Assembly: GCA_025267735.1 (NCBI GenBank) | Contig: CM046304.1 | Location: forward strand, 23,625,381-23,689,380 | DNA: 64,000 nt | From: Mactra quadrangularis | Lineage: Eukaryota > Mollusca > Bivalvia > Venerida > Mactridae | Reading direction: 5' to 3' | Shown: one piece after another, positions 35,068 to 47,237 of the stretch | Layout: every line of letters begins with the position of its first letter | Position numbering within the stretch: position 1 is the first letter of the stretch | The notes under the pieces: model-generated | Told to the model about the DNA's origin: nothing | The model's database searches: none | Seen by the model: the letters and a program-made list of their open reading frames with translations, nothing else | Made by a program: the position numbers and the translations under genes

Positions 35068-35244
35068 TTGTCGCTGTATGACATTCCTACTTACAATGTA
35101 AGCATTTGATCAATCAAAGCACATGTGTAATGTTCTGTTTAAGTTACATACCGTTGTCGCTGTATGACTCTCATGCACAGTATGTAAATTTGAGATCCCC
35201 TAGTAAGGAGAAAAAGTTAATTTCTTTCATTGTCGCTGTATGAC
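35068..35244 (+). repeat. Three spaced copies of TTGTCGCTGTATGAC
   Basis: Exact 15-mers at 35068-35082, 35154-35168 and 35230-35244, i.e. spaced 86 and 76 bp apart; the sequence between them is not conserved. Confidence 0.7.
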
Positions 35245-35791
35245 ACACAAATCTCATCAAGTGAATATTTGATTTATTTTGACAAACTGAACTGTTGAGG
35301 TATTGAATAATATTACTAAGTTTAAACGTTTTTAAGCGTGTGACATTGCACGAAATTGTTGCACCAGGAAAGCACCTGCTAATGTTCTGGACACTTCACG
35401 ATTGGTCAGTAGGCCTATCACCTTTGTTCGGTAATTTTTTGGGTAAATTTATCGCCGGTCAGCAATGACTAAGGCATTACTGGTTACTGTACAGTGATAC
35501 TATGTAATGCACAGTAGACTGACTTGTCTTGTCCATCTTTTACTAAGTAAAAAATATTTCTCGAAAGGTAACAAGCTCTGTCAAAAGCTTCAAACCAGTG
35601 AACCATCTAAAGATTTCAAAAATGAGTCATTTTGCGTCAAGAAGTAGGTCACTAGGTCAAATAACGTCTCATCATTTTTCACAAATCAACAAAAAGGTGA
35701 TAATTGTACAAATGATATGCACAGTTTATTTGATTCGATGACAGTTTAAATATAATTATATATGTTGAACTTACAATATAAATATGCTCAA

Positions 35792-36920
35792 TAGACATTT
35801 ACAACCTAATCCGAAGTGGAATATGAAATCTGCAAATGTATTTTTATGAGGGGTTTCTCAAACTGATTTTGGTAACTACACACTAAGCCTTACAGTTGTG
35901 TATCAAGTTAACATATATGACTCGGGTATATCTATGAATGAGTTTTCGAAATAGATGATTTATGCATGTCTGGGATAATTCGCCTATCGATCTTAAAGAC
36001 ATTAGTGCCACATAAGGTGTAATTATTGGTCCACGACTAGGAAACATTTTGTCACCCAAAAGATGAAAGTTCACAGGAAAATTCAAATAGATTCCTATCC
36101 GTCTTATCAAGTGGTACTGTTGAGCGTTGTCGGTATGCCCAAGGAATCCACTCTCAACATACCGAATTACACCATGTACGTCCACAACCACTTGTGTATG
36201 AATAGCATGATAACATCTGTGTCCGGGGTAGTATTCCTCCTGTGGCTCGACCTCAGGTCTATATATTTCAAGTGAAGTGCCATCTATGGCGCCGACAACA
36301 ATAGGTAAGTTCGTCCATACACCATCCATACTTTGCCATTCCTCATAGGCCATTTAATGAAACTATATAGTTTCTTGTGGAAGATAGGAATTTATGATTG
36401 TATTTCGTTTTCAATTATTGCAACAGAAACACCAAATATTGCAGCCAACATAATATTATTATAGGTAGGATAAGACCTCAACCAAAGAATAAACAATAAC
36501 ACTCGGTTCCGCAATGATAATTTATGAGGTCTAAACTCTTCTTAATTCAGGTAATTTTTTTAGATCAATTAAAGCTTCCGGTGTTTCACCCGTGATTTGA
36601 TTGCATTGATATCTATTACTAGAAATGTCTGCAATTAATGCGTGACTTTGGTTACGCAGCTCTGTGAAACAAGAGAATCTTTCGAACCGATGCTTTGGAG
36701 AGTACGACAGTGACTACTGAATTGTATAATAACATTATGAGTATTTCCTGATAAATTGGTAATTGAAATGAAGTTTTATTTTAATATCCGTTGAAATCCA
36801 ACGTTTCTTTATCAGTGGCCTTATATAATGAAAACAAATTTCGGACTAGTTTGAGAAGACCCCTTTCATTTTACAATTGTAGATTTCATATTCCGTTTCT
36901 GATTAAGTTGTAAATGTCTA
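35792..36920 (-). mobile_element. PIF/Harbinger-like DNA transposon, decayed (~1.1 kb)
   Basis: Inverted repeats of ~85 bp bound the element: TAGACATTTACAAC, GGAATATGAAATCT and TTCTCAAACT recur in inverse order at 35792-35870 and 36840-36920. The transposase relic on the minus strand lies between them. The target duplication was not resolved. Confidence 0.75.
35883..36720 (-). pseudogene. PIF/Harbinger (HARBI1-like) transposase, frameshifted
   Basis: The intact part (36353-35883) encodes IVVGAIDGTSLEIYRPEVEP, HAIHTQVVVDVHGVIRYVES and LLGDKMFPSRGPIITPY. These are the DDE_4 nuclease landmarks, including the first (AIDGT) and second (GDKMFPSR) catalytic Asp. Upstream, in other frames, LSLRNRVLLFILWLRSYPTY and AAIFGVSVAIIENEI give the N-terminal helix-turn-helix part, separated by at least two frameshifts or stops. 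After GPIITPY the sequence loses similarity. The protein cannot be made intact. Host HARBI1 is excluded by the flanking inverted repeats and the damage. Confidence 0.85.
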
Positions 36921-38804
36921 ATTGGAAGTTAACTAATTCACCAAAATAACATTACAGTTAATTAAAGTTGAAAGTATTTCCTTTCTTGTCGCTGCACAAA
37001 ACATATACCCAAGGAGAGCTTTTGATAAATTCAAGTAATATAAATGTTAAGCGCATTTCTTCCTTTGCCATTATATGGTAAACATGGCTATTTCTTACAA
37101 GAATTTTTTATCTATCTGAACCAAGCCAACCTGTCATGTTTATTTCGTTATGCCATATATATCTAAAGCTACAGTACCATAAACATAAAAATAGCCGTGA
37201 GATCAAACTCCGCAAGGACCCGTACAAACTCTTGCGTACCCGTACGGACTGTTACGTTTTTGCCAGAGTCCGTGAGATGAGCCCAGGATACACGTATCGG
37301 TTTCAAAGTCAAATCGTGAACAAAATCGTGACCGAGTATGAATTAAACTTGCATATCTTCAAGCTACAGCTCTGTACGGGTGTGTTGTTTTGTGCCATGT
37401 GCGTACTGCCACCTTAATACGCAAGGCTTCCCACGATCTACGGCTGTCTGCACGCACGGGTCCACAACAAGCCACGATTTTATGGGACTGAGGCATAAAA
37501 GGAAAGCTATTTTATAGACCCTGCTATACGACGTTCTGTATATATGTCTCTGTAATTCTTAACTGTGTAAGATTATCTTGATATTCTATAATTCCTTATG
37601 CATAACAAAGTATGTACCCCTTACTTAATGTGAGTTTCACCAGAAACATCATACTAGGAGAAAAAGGCTCTTTCCAAATGTTCGTTACTTTTCCAAAAAG
37701 TATAGAACTAGCGTTGGAGGTGTGCAAAGAGCAAAAAGAATTCACTTTTCTGCATATATAGTCCCGCGCAGGATATCATGTAAATCTGACTTAAATTAAA
37801 ATAATTACAAATATTTGGAATTTAAAACTCTAAGTCGAGGCTGATTCTTTACTCGTTTCTTCTTGAAACGGTATCATTTGTGACGTCATAATCACGTGGT
37901 ATTGTCACTGTGAGTACATGTATAACATTAATAAGACTTAAATACATACATTTTACAGATTTATTTATGCGTGTGATATTGTATAATGTATAATTATGAA
38001 ATAAACACTAATAAATATCAGTATTATTATAATCATATTTGTAATACAGTACATTTATATAACAATATTATTATATAGAAATTAATACAAATATAGATAT
38101 GTTTGCTTGGAAATGGAAATACAATCTTGTATGGAAGTGTCGAAACCGCTATTTGAAATTATACTCGTAATGGCGGGTTGAACGTTTTTTACACACATAC
38201 AAAACTTAATTTTATGGGGAATATAAAATCGTTAGATTTCTTCATTCATGATTTTAGCATTTCTCACACAGGAATTGAACCCTTTGATTCTTAGGTTCAA
38301 TATCCCTAAACTACAGGACCACGCCCTGGAAACTTTAGTCCATGTGAAGTTTGATTCCAAAATTTGGAGTTAAGTCTACAGTCCTAATATAGCATCAAAT
38401 ATGTCGTATTTATATAGTTTTTTTCCTTATAACCAAGTACGAAGGAGCTCTATACTCTAAACTTCATTATTAATAATCACAGAATTGTCTGTACTCTACA
38501 CTTAGCCATGCAACAGTGAACAAAGAACGTCCTACTTAGCTGGGGGTGTTAACAATACTTTTGATGCCTTTTAGTTATTTTCGCTAAGTTAAATATAACA
38601 TTGTCAATAAATTCACTATTGACAATAAATGCAATGCATCTGTTTTAAAAGTTTTAAGTATTAAGGAAGCATTTTTGTTGAAATACCATTTTCGTACATA
38701 CATCAACTTGACCCACCGTTACTAGTATGTGACGTCATTAATTTCTACATTGTTTTGATTAATAGAGACTATAAGTTACTAAACAGGGTATACGTTCTAC
38801 GTCA

Positions 38805-39420
38805 TCAAAACTTGGTGTCACTTGACACAGGAGTGAGTTTAGCTGGTGCTTTCAATCCGGAAGACGATGCTTGGGGTTTACCGACCATGATAAATGAAAT
38901 GTTTTGTTTTGAGGAATTAGCAGTAGTCCCGCCATCAGTAGCATTGTTTTCGTTAGTATTAGATACATCGTTGGGCGTATTTTCTTCTTTGACCGTGGTG
39001 AGGACATGTTGAGAAGACGTTTGTGAAGTCGGTGGATGTTCCTCAAAAACATCATCGTGATGAGGTAAGGGGTCTCTTACAATATCACCACCTTCAATGT
39101 ATTCAAGGTCATCCGGCAGTATCTCAGTCGATCTAAACGCGTTGGCGAACGATTCCAAGTTCGGACGATTTGTTGAATCGGCGCTAAGTCGGCGTTTCAA
39201 ATGTTTCCATCCAGACGATAATTTTCTCAATTTTGAAGGCGACTGGGGATGAGAATGGTCGTTAGGCGCTCCTTTCATATCAATTTTGAATTCATCTCTT
39301 TGTTGTACCTGCACACCGGAAGACGACGGCTGACTATAGTCTGAAGCAGACGCATACGATTCGTTTGAAGATTTGTGTTCAAATACAGTGATGTCTGGAC
39401 ATTTTTTCCCATTAGTTAGC
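38805..39420 (-). CDS. Terminal coding exon of an unrecognised protein (Ser-rich tail)
   Basis: A minus-strand frame of ~205 codons ends in TGA (38807-38805) and starts right after a good acceptor (TATATTTACAG at 39421 and above), so it is a last exon and not a complete gene. The start is one base into a split codon; the upstream exon therefore ends in phase 2. The product begins LTNGKKCPDITVFEHKSSNE. It has a basic segment (KLRKLSSGWKHLKRRLSAD), an acidic one (ILPDDLEYIEGGD), Ser/Thr/Asn-rich low complexity, and ends DTKF. No signal peptide or membrane segment. It looks like the disordered cytoplasmic tail of a larger protein. I do not recognise the family. Codon-level composition stands out clearly from the surrounding AT-rich DNA. 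Confidence 0.65.
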
Positions 39421-39601
39421 CTGTAAATATACAATTGAACATTGACAGGATTATTGCTGATAAATCCTCTGAAATATCAAATACTTTCATTGACTTAAGT
39501 CTCTTAAAGGAAAATGAAGGATTTTATTCAGAAAAATAACGTAGTTTTTGCAAATCCAAATACTAAAATTTACAATAGATTAGATTAGTGACTTTCCTAT
39601 G

Positions 39602-39869
39602 GTGGCATATTCCTGCCAACAGATAACCACATAACTAACACGTTACTTAAGTGGTTAACTAGTTACGGTAACTGGTTAACTACTTTACTTAAAAAGTTAA
39701 CTAGTTACTGTAACTAGATAGCCACTAAACTAACGAGTTAATTAAGATGTAAACTAGTAACGATAACTAGTTAACCTCTTAACTTAATAAATTTACTTGT
39801 TACTGTAACTAGTTAACCTCTTAATTAATTAGTTAGTTATGTGGTTATCTGTTGTCAGAAATATTCCAC
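39602..39869. repeat. MITE with internal GTTAACTAGTTAC repeats (~268 bp)
   Basis: The ends GTGGCATATTCCTGCCAACA and its counterpart (TGTTGTCAGAAATATTCCAC) plus AGATAACCACATAACTAA form ~40-bp inverted repeats. The inside is a series of palindromic GTTAACTAGTTAC(G/T)GTAAC words, about five times. Confidence 0.75.
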
Positions 39870-40322
39870 TATACTTTCCACCACTCGTTTCAATTAATTA
39901 AAAGTAGCCAAAAAATATCTGTTATTTTATACTCGTATCGAATCATAATTGTGTGTATTTTTTACGACTTTAAGAACATCGGTGCCAGTAAAAAGAACGC
40001 CAATCTCAATCGACGAAAGCATAACTATCTATGCTTAATATTGCATGTCTGAACAAATGTCTGCATTGTTCAAGAGTCGAATGTTAGTATAAATAAATGC
40101 GCATGCATGATTACGCAAGAACGCTATCAACAAATTATAAAATAAAATAACGTTATTGTTCCAAGGACCACGTGTCTCGCATGTAGAAGTCGATACATTG
40201 AAGGCCCTGGTATAACCAGATACTAGTAGGCGCATATTTCCGTCAGCGACTTACAACTTATCAACATGGTTAAGAATCAGTTGTAGACCGCAGAAATTAT
40301 TTCATGACCACGAAAGTATGCT

Positions 40323-40398
40323 CCGTGCAATAATCGAACTCACACCCCATCGATCGTAGACTTATGTGCTACTGACTGAGTTAGCCAGGCGGACATAC
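40323..40398 (-). repeat. tRNA-derived SINE head (degenerate)
   Basis: Minus strand: CCTGGCTAACTCAGTCAGTA (A-box-like), then GTGAGTTCGATTATTGC (B-box-like). The acceptor stem does not pair, so a tRNA gene is unlikely. Confidence 0.4.
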
Positions 40399-40704
40399 AT
40401 AATACTACATAAGAATGGGTTATTCCTTAACACTGCCAATTCATTTTTTCACCATCACCACCATTTTCCATATAATTTGAAAAGTAAGGTAGGGGTTTGT
40501 GAAGTTATATTTTACTAAGTTTAATAGCCGACAATACTCTGTTAGGTCAATGACACCAATTGAGGTAGTTCACCGACTTCAATGAAAAGTCAATTAAAAT
40601 GTAAACATCAATAACTTGTCAATGGAACTAGTCTAGAATCTTGACTAAAATCCGTCTAGCTGTGATTTGACACGATCTCTATGTCGCTGAACGATATATT
40701 GCGT

Positions 40705-41125
40705 TTTTGGATCAAACCATACAAAATAAGGAGGGGGGGGGGTTATTCCCGTGTGATTAGGTTAAAAATTAGAACGTAATCAACTGCAAGAGCGTATCAA
40801 ATAATTGTGAGTTATTTGGTATCGTGGTTTTTTGTGTTATTTATGATATATTTAGATTTTGGATCAAACCATACTAAATGAAGGGGAAATGTTTCCTGGT
40901 GAATAGTCACAAGGTTCCACGAGTCAAATAACTAAATGCAAGAGCATATCAAATGAATGTGAGTTATTTGGTTTCCTGATTTTCTATGCTATTGAAAGAT
41001 GCATTTAGATTTTGGATCAAACCATATACCAAATGAAGGGGAAATGTTCCCTTGTGAATAGTAATAAGGTTCCATGAGGCAAATAACTGAATACAAGGGC
41101 GTATGAATGTGAGTTATTTGATTTA
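40705..41125 (+). repeat. Tandem repeat, ~152-bp unit, 2.8 copies
   Basis: Units begin TTTTGGATCAAACCATA at 40705, 40857 and 41010 (periods 152 and 153), followed by GTGAATAGT.A.AAGGTTCCA, CAAATAACT and TGTGAGTTATTTG in each. Confidence 0.85.
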
Positions 41126-42595
41126 GACTAGCATCAAGTTAATTGTACGTCAAAAATATGCATATACAATTGATACAGAAAATGTAGTTAAATATTCGGA
41201 GGTGTATGAAAGCACGTTCAGACCTGATATACACTGAAGTAAACCACAGGAGCTTGACATTCTGTATCGTAGTAAAACTTCCTTCTTTTAACAATAAAGC
41301 AGTTCTAATAGCTTTTATTATAATGAGGAAGGATTTTTCCAAACTACAATACAGCATGTCAAGCTCTTGTGAGTAAACATTGTTGAATTAATAAATGTCC
41401 TCGGTCTTTCGGTAGTATTGGGATTTGGTTTGCATTGAATATAACACGCTTAATTGTTACTAAATAGTAAAAACATGTTTAGTAATATATTTTTAACATT
41501 TTGTAGGCGGTCAAGTGACGAAAATTTCTTTCCTGTTCAGTCTAAAGGGTATAAACTACACAATCGGATTGCTGCATGACATTGAAGCTGATGCTCTCAG
41601 GGTATAATTTATTTAAGCGGGCCGATAATTGACATCAGGTCCGCTTCTGTTAATTTTACCACTAAGACAGTCTAAGTTTGTTAAGATCGGTCCAGTTCCG
41701 CCCCTGCAGTAAATCAAAGAAATGTCTTCCCACAAGTTCAATGAGCAGATAATCTTATTACAAATGTCTCTTATGTATTTAACGTCATTCATAACATGCC
41801 TCAGTAGATACTCGTATGCATGTACATGCATATAGAATCAATAAAAAGGACGCGCATATAAACCACAGGAGCTGTAAATTTTATATAATGATAATTATGA
41901 AAAAAAATTCCCCGCTTTGCATTATTATGAAAGTATACAAAATAGCTGTTATTAAGAAGTCTTGGAAACACATTTTTTCTCAGTTCTAACAACCAAATTT
42001 TTCAGTTGAGTTACAATTGTTAGAGTTAAATTTAGAGTTAACACTATTTTGATGTACACCGATTATCCTATAAAACATGTAATAAAAAGTGCAGGCAACA
42101 AAAAAGCTCTTTTTGTTCGATTTCCAAAGAGTTTTAATGTAAAATCCACCCCCTGTGAATAAATAAATAAAACCAATGTAATAAGATGCTTAATTATTTC
42201 CTATACGATTAACATTAGGAAAACCAGCACATACTGTAAACATTGAGATTACATGCACATGCGCATTGTTTAAGTGCACTTATATTTTTGTACAGAATTG
42301 AGTGCAGTAATGCAACGTTAACTAATGCACGTATTTATTGATGCAGATCACTATGTATGCACGTATTATCACTATGACGAACGTACATAAAATAGCGGAC
42401 CAAGTTGGAAAGGATAAATAGATGGGCCATCGGTACCAAAAGAGCGGACCAAGTTGAAAAGGGATAAATGGTTGGGGGCTATCGTTTAGATATGCCATGG
42501 GCATTATTACATGTAGTAACATAGATCGTGGATCATTAATTGTTGACGTAAAACTGAACCAATTTGTAATACATTGTACATTGTTTTACTTAGTT

Positions 42596-42935
42596 ATACA
42601 TGGTTTAAATTTGTAGTTCGTGGTTTGAATTTGTAATGCATGGTTTGAATTTGTAACATATGGTTTGAATGTATAATACATGGTTATAATTTGAAATTCA
42701 TGGTTGAAATTGTATTACATGGTTTGAATTCATAAAACATGGATTGATTGTGTAACTACTGGTTGAATTTGTAGTATAAGGTTCGACTTCGTAATTCAGT
42801 CTTTGAATTTGTAATTCACGGCTGAATTTGTAATTCATGGTAGTATTTGTAATTCATAGTTTGTATAATTCATGGTTTGACTTTGTAATTCATGGTTGAT
42901 TTTTTTTGTATTTCATTGTTTGACTTTGTATTGAC
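42596..42935 (+). repeat. Degenerate minisatellite, ~20-bp unit
   Basis: About 17 imperfect copies of CATGGTTTGAATTTGTAATT, with small length changes between copies. A local tandem array, not an element with ends. Confidence 0.85.
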
Positions 42936-44529
42936 CCGTTTCTTTTAAACAAAGAACTGTTGAACTGTATAAAAGAAAATAGGTCATAAAACAACATATG
43001 TATTCACACTTAGACAGATACTATGTCAAGTATATCGTCAATGACTGACGCACTGACATTTGCAAGGATAAGCTACATAGCGGCTCCAGTAGGGAGTCAA
43101 GGGTCTTAACACCCCTAGGAATTACAAATGTTGCATTTTACAAAAATAATTTACGCAGAAAATGCTAATGCTTGTTTTCATTTTATTTTGGCCGACTTCG
43201 ACATTGAAAAACGTCTGAAATTTTGGTCAATAAATTTAACCCCAACATTGTTTTCAAAGTCTTCTTTTAGAAAAAAATCACCCCCTTGGTAATATTTCAG
43301 GTCCGCTACTGTATGTACTAAAGTAGTAGAAGCTTAAATAGAATAGCAATGTACTAAATATTGACCCAGACACTTATTATAAGTTATTGAATGAACAAGA
43401 TCTGCTAGCGAGACAAAATGCACACGTGTATATTAACTTGTATTTTATCATGTTCATTTATTGTTAACCATTCAGGGGCGGCAGCACTAAATATTTTATC
43501 GGCTGAAGCACAGAATGAACATTTTTTTCGAAGAAATCCCGGTCAATATTTGTAAGTTAGGTCTCATTCAATTTTACACATTATTTGAAGGTCTGAAAAG
43601 TTAAGGGGCGGTATGGGCCCTTAACCTTCGATCCCTTTTGGAACCGCTCTTGTTCAGATAACGGTCAATACGTGCTCAGTTCAAATCAACACAGTATATT
43701 TTCAAATGAAATAATCAAAGGTTAACCTAAAAATGCATGATTTATATCTGCTGTACTTCAAAATACACAAAACACGGGCCTTTTTTTGCATTTTTGTAAT
43801 TTAATACATTTCTTTCATGGGTTTAAAACTTCGAACGAGATAAAAAATATTTTCATGAATGTATTAATTCGTTTATAATTATATAAACATTTAAAATTAT
43901 TTGAAATCGAAATAAATCTCCTAAATTCCTACGTAATTGCGCATGTTCTGAAAATAAAAAGGGGTTGCAAGGAACCTGACCCTTACAACCCATTTGGATA
44001 CGCTCTTGATCATTATACGGTCAATTTTCGTTTTGTACTGATCTTCACTGTCTATTTATAGAATGAGTCAATTATTGCTCACTTCAACATCAAAACAAAT
44101 CACACATTTCCAAGATATAATTGATTTTTTAACAGTTTTACCTTCGCCAGAAATAATCTAATTGATTTTTAACATTTTATCAACTAACTATACTACAATA
44201 ACCCCAATGTATGTGCTCAAATTAAATGCCTTTGAAATACCCTTTTCATTCATAAATTTCCTATAGATGTATAAAGCCAACGAGCAAGATAAAAACAAAT
44301 ATACATAGTTCATAAAAAGTAGTATCATCGAACTAGTTCTAAATACATGTATTTTAACTTCCATACATTACTACAATATACAAATAGTTTCTTTCACGCA
44401 TGTGTGAACTTTAAACAATTAATTAATTAATTAATGCGTCAGTCTAGTATGCATTTCTTCATAAAATAAATCATAAGGAAAATAAATGTATGCCGCGAGA
44501 TATCTCCGTTCATGAATGTATTATCTTAC

Positions 44530-44603
44530 CGGACACGATTCACCAGCTGTTCTACTTCGAAGATAGTCTTAACCTCAGATGAACTCGATTTAAACCACGT
44601 GCT
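44530..44603 (-). CDS. Probable exon upstream of the 38805-39420 exon
   Basis: Acceptor TGTATGCTAG and donor CCG|GTAAGA on the minus strand bound 74 bp that are open in one frame: STWFKSSSSEVKTIFEVEQL then VNRV and a split Arg. The phase at its end (2) is what the exon at 39420 needs, and the joined reading VNRVR-LTNGKKCPDIT is natural. The intron would be 5.1 kb. No Met lies in this frame, so further 5' exons are required. Unproven. Confidence 0.35.
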
Positions 44604-45570
44604 CTAGCATACAGACAAATCCAGAATATTTGTGGGCCGTTTCCCGGACGCTTGCACCCATTCGTGGATATTAGGTCACACGACTGTTATCGAATGTTGA
44701 CGGACTGACACGATTATTGGACGGCCTCACTATAATTTCTATACTACGGAGATTTACGAAGTCGACTAGGCGAGTGTTCTAAAAATAGATTTATCGGTTT
44801 TCCTAACATAGTGAGTTTCACAGCAACTAAGCAGACGGAAAATAGACTGTTCCGAATTTATCTCGATTTGAGATCGGATTTTAGCAAACAAGACAATTTG
44901 TATATATTTTGTAATTGGGTAAACTTTGTAATACAAGTACAGTGATATATTTTGTCCTCTAAACTTTCATTGCAGACGGTTTTTAATACATTATTTTCTA
45001 TGCGCCATAGTTAGTGTTAATGCACTTATGTTCGTCTGTGATTATTTTAATTATTTATTGTTCTCAATATATAAGATTGTCAAGGAGTGGATGTGGTTAA
45101 TAGATAAAGGCTTTAACAGTAAAACCCCTCAATATCGACCATCTGGGTACTCAGATAAATATGACGATGAATCTTTCATATCTTTTATCATTTCACTACT
45201 TCTCACAACTTAGTAAAAAATATCTCAGAGTTGGGTGCATGTTTTGAACTACTGGGTACTCCTATTACAATATGTTCGTCATGGGAGTTCGTAACGCTAA
45301 ATTCCAATCACTATGACCGAAATTTTCCAAACAGTTTGAGCAGCAAGTAGTCCATTTGACAATTCGGTAATACATGTATTACAAATTCCGGTTAACACAA
45401 ACTTTTTAATTGCCACAAGATTCGTGACGGCGTCAAACTCTTGAGTTTAACACATTATTTTTTCGTTTAACTACGACCAAACCAGACAGATATGTACGTC
45501 AATTTTTCAGATTGAGTCCTATATTTAACCAGAAGGGTGTTTGAACAACGATCTGTTCAGATCATACTTT

Positions 45571-45757
45571 ACCCTTCCATGAAAATTTATTTGACAATGT
45601 TTTCAAAATTCATTCTTAATAATGTATACTATTAAGAATCCGGGATTGTGGAATGGCGAGTACTGATTATAGACAATGGTCCATGAAAGCTAGGTTAGGT
45701 GCTCTGACCTCCATAAAATAACCTAAACTTGTGTTTAAACTGTGTTGAACCCAGTAA
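45571..45757 (+). repeat. tRNA-derived SINE, copy 4 (5' truncated)
   Basis: Starts at ACCCTTCCATGAAAATTT, the SINE body, and continues GTACTGATTATAGACAATGG, AAGCTAGGTTAGGTG and GTGTTGAACCCAGTAAAAG. The tRNA-like head is missing. Confidence 0.7.
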
Positions 45758-45864
45758 AAGAGGATCATATTATACAGTCGAACGTGAAAAGGGCCATCTT
45801 ACAGCAATTGATTGCATAAGGAGAGAATATTACGTACAAAATAGGAGTTCACTCCCCCTTGTAG

Positions 45865-46006
45865 GGAGTCAAAATTTGTGATTGGGTTTGTTCCTGTATG
45901 CTCCTGTGCGGACACATTTGTCTGCCAAATAATGCAGCTCGATGGTTCACTGAACGGTACATCAACACCAAAGTTGTGTCGTATCAGAGGCGATTCAAGA
46001 TGGCAG
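45865..46006 (+). CDS. Exon-like segment (unrecognised)
   Basis: A strong acceptor (CACTCCCCCTTGTAG) and a donor CAG|GTATTG bound 142 bp. After one split base it is open for 47 codons and Cys-containing (VPVCSCADTFVCQIMQLDGS ... RIRGDSRWQ). It ends in phase 0. The family is unknown and no gene model around it is secure; chance is possible. Confidence 0.25.
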
Positions 46007-46033
46007 GTATTGAGATTTTTACATAGTATAATG

Positions 46034-46187
46034 TATAGTCCTATTTTATTAACCTGTCACACATGAATATAATTTCATGGTGTGTACATGCTCTTAATCT
46101 AGTTTACAAATTATAAATAGTGTTTATTTTGGAGTGTACATACCATGAAATTATGTATGAGTGACAGGTTAATAAAATAGGACTATA
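46034..46187. repeat. MITE (~154 bp)
   Basis: TATAGTCCTATTTTATTAAC then CTGTCAC..ATGA, with the inverse at the right end (GTGACAGGTTAATAAAATAG then GACTATA). ~55-bp arms with few mismatches. Confidence 0.75.
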
Positions 46188-47237
46188 TCAGTATTAATTT
46201 TTGTCAAACATTATAAATTTTCTTTCAAGTATCGCATAATTATGATGAAATTGTTGATGAGTTTTAAATAGAATGACTTTATCACAGCGTCAATATTTTA
46301 TACAGTATCAATTGTAGATTGTTGACAGAACGGTTATTACTTTGTCCAACAACAAGGATTGGGGAACGTCACAAGACAACTGAACAAAATATTAACTTAC
46401 AATTGTTTTCTTTCAATTGAGCTGAGACCGGAGCGCTGAAGTGGTTCGATTCCAGGTCGATGTAGGATTAAATATTCTCTTCAAAGAAAATTCGATATTT
46501 TATATAAATTTTGCTTTAATTGAAAGTGAAGTTGACATACATAGTGACAACAGTTTGTAATCGTATTGATTTGTTCAAGAAGAACATACAAGTATTGTCC
46601 TCTATTCAAATATGTTTTAAATTCAGACAGTATCGTCTGTTGATAATTTAATAAAAGCGGATTAAAAACTTGTTTATGATTCTCTCAGGCACACATTTGT
46701 TATAACAGCTAGACAGGACTGAGTCAAGTAATTAAATTGTTCGACTTTTCAAGTGACCTTCACCTTGGTATTTGAAGTCCTTGATTTTCTTAGAGGAATG
46801 GTTCCTATCCTATATTATTTCATTGTGTGTCTAGAAACCATAAATATCAGTTTTAATTAATTAACATATGTAGCATTTTGAAATCTCTCAAAATTCAAGG
46901 ATGGGGTCCTCAATGACCCCCCCCCGATTATTAGATTACATGTACATTAAAGTAAATGTAATACTCATCAAAATCGTTCACAAACCGTGATATACATAAA
47001 CACTTGAATAGTCATTTTTAATGCATGAAAAACGCATTTAATGATAGGGCGTGGTGTATTGGTCTAAGCAAACGTCCTCTTTCCGAAACGTCAACAACAA
47101 TCGCCCCTGAATATCTACATTTAACGCAATCGATATGTCTGGCATTCAAACGAAAGAAGAAATTGTACTGATTCACTTATGTATACATTTTGTGGAAATA
47201 GAACACCACACCAGAAAGCACTGTCTCACATTAAAAG

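Larger units (their letters stand above)
28832..38804. other. Intergenic region: ACSS3 17b 3'UTR and repeats
   Basis: Just after exon 17b is GAATAGAATAGAACAATTTT, which resembles the reversed tail of a retroposon. AATAAA at 29673-29678 is a possible terminal signal for isoform b. The rest holds foldback elements, a 1.3-kb palindrome, a PIF/Harbinger relic and low-complexity AT. A somewhat GC-richer block at 37190-37490 has one open frame (37136-37417) without recognisable homology. No host exon is supported. Confidence 0.55.
39421..44529. other. Intron or intergenic stretch, repeat-rich
   Basis: Contains a MITE, a tRNA-like SINE head, a 152-bp tandem repeat, a duplicated AGCGGACCAAGTTG segment (42393 and 42442) and a 20-bp minisatellite. 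No coding exon recognised on either strand. Most of it would be the intron between the two putative minus-strand exons. Confidence 0.5.

Noticed and set aside
37136..37417. 93-codon frame in a GC-richer block
   Set aside because: No domain, no splice sites that fit, partly palindromic sequence; more likely a repeat.
40705..42935. CRISPR-like arrays
   Set aside because: The repeats are degenerate tandem units without unique spacers, and the DNA is animal.
45028..45213. 61-codon frame (KEWMWLIDKGFNSKTPQ...)
   Set aside because: Protein-like in places but has no donor and no homology; not enough to call an exon.
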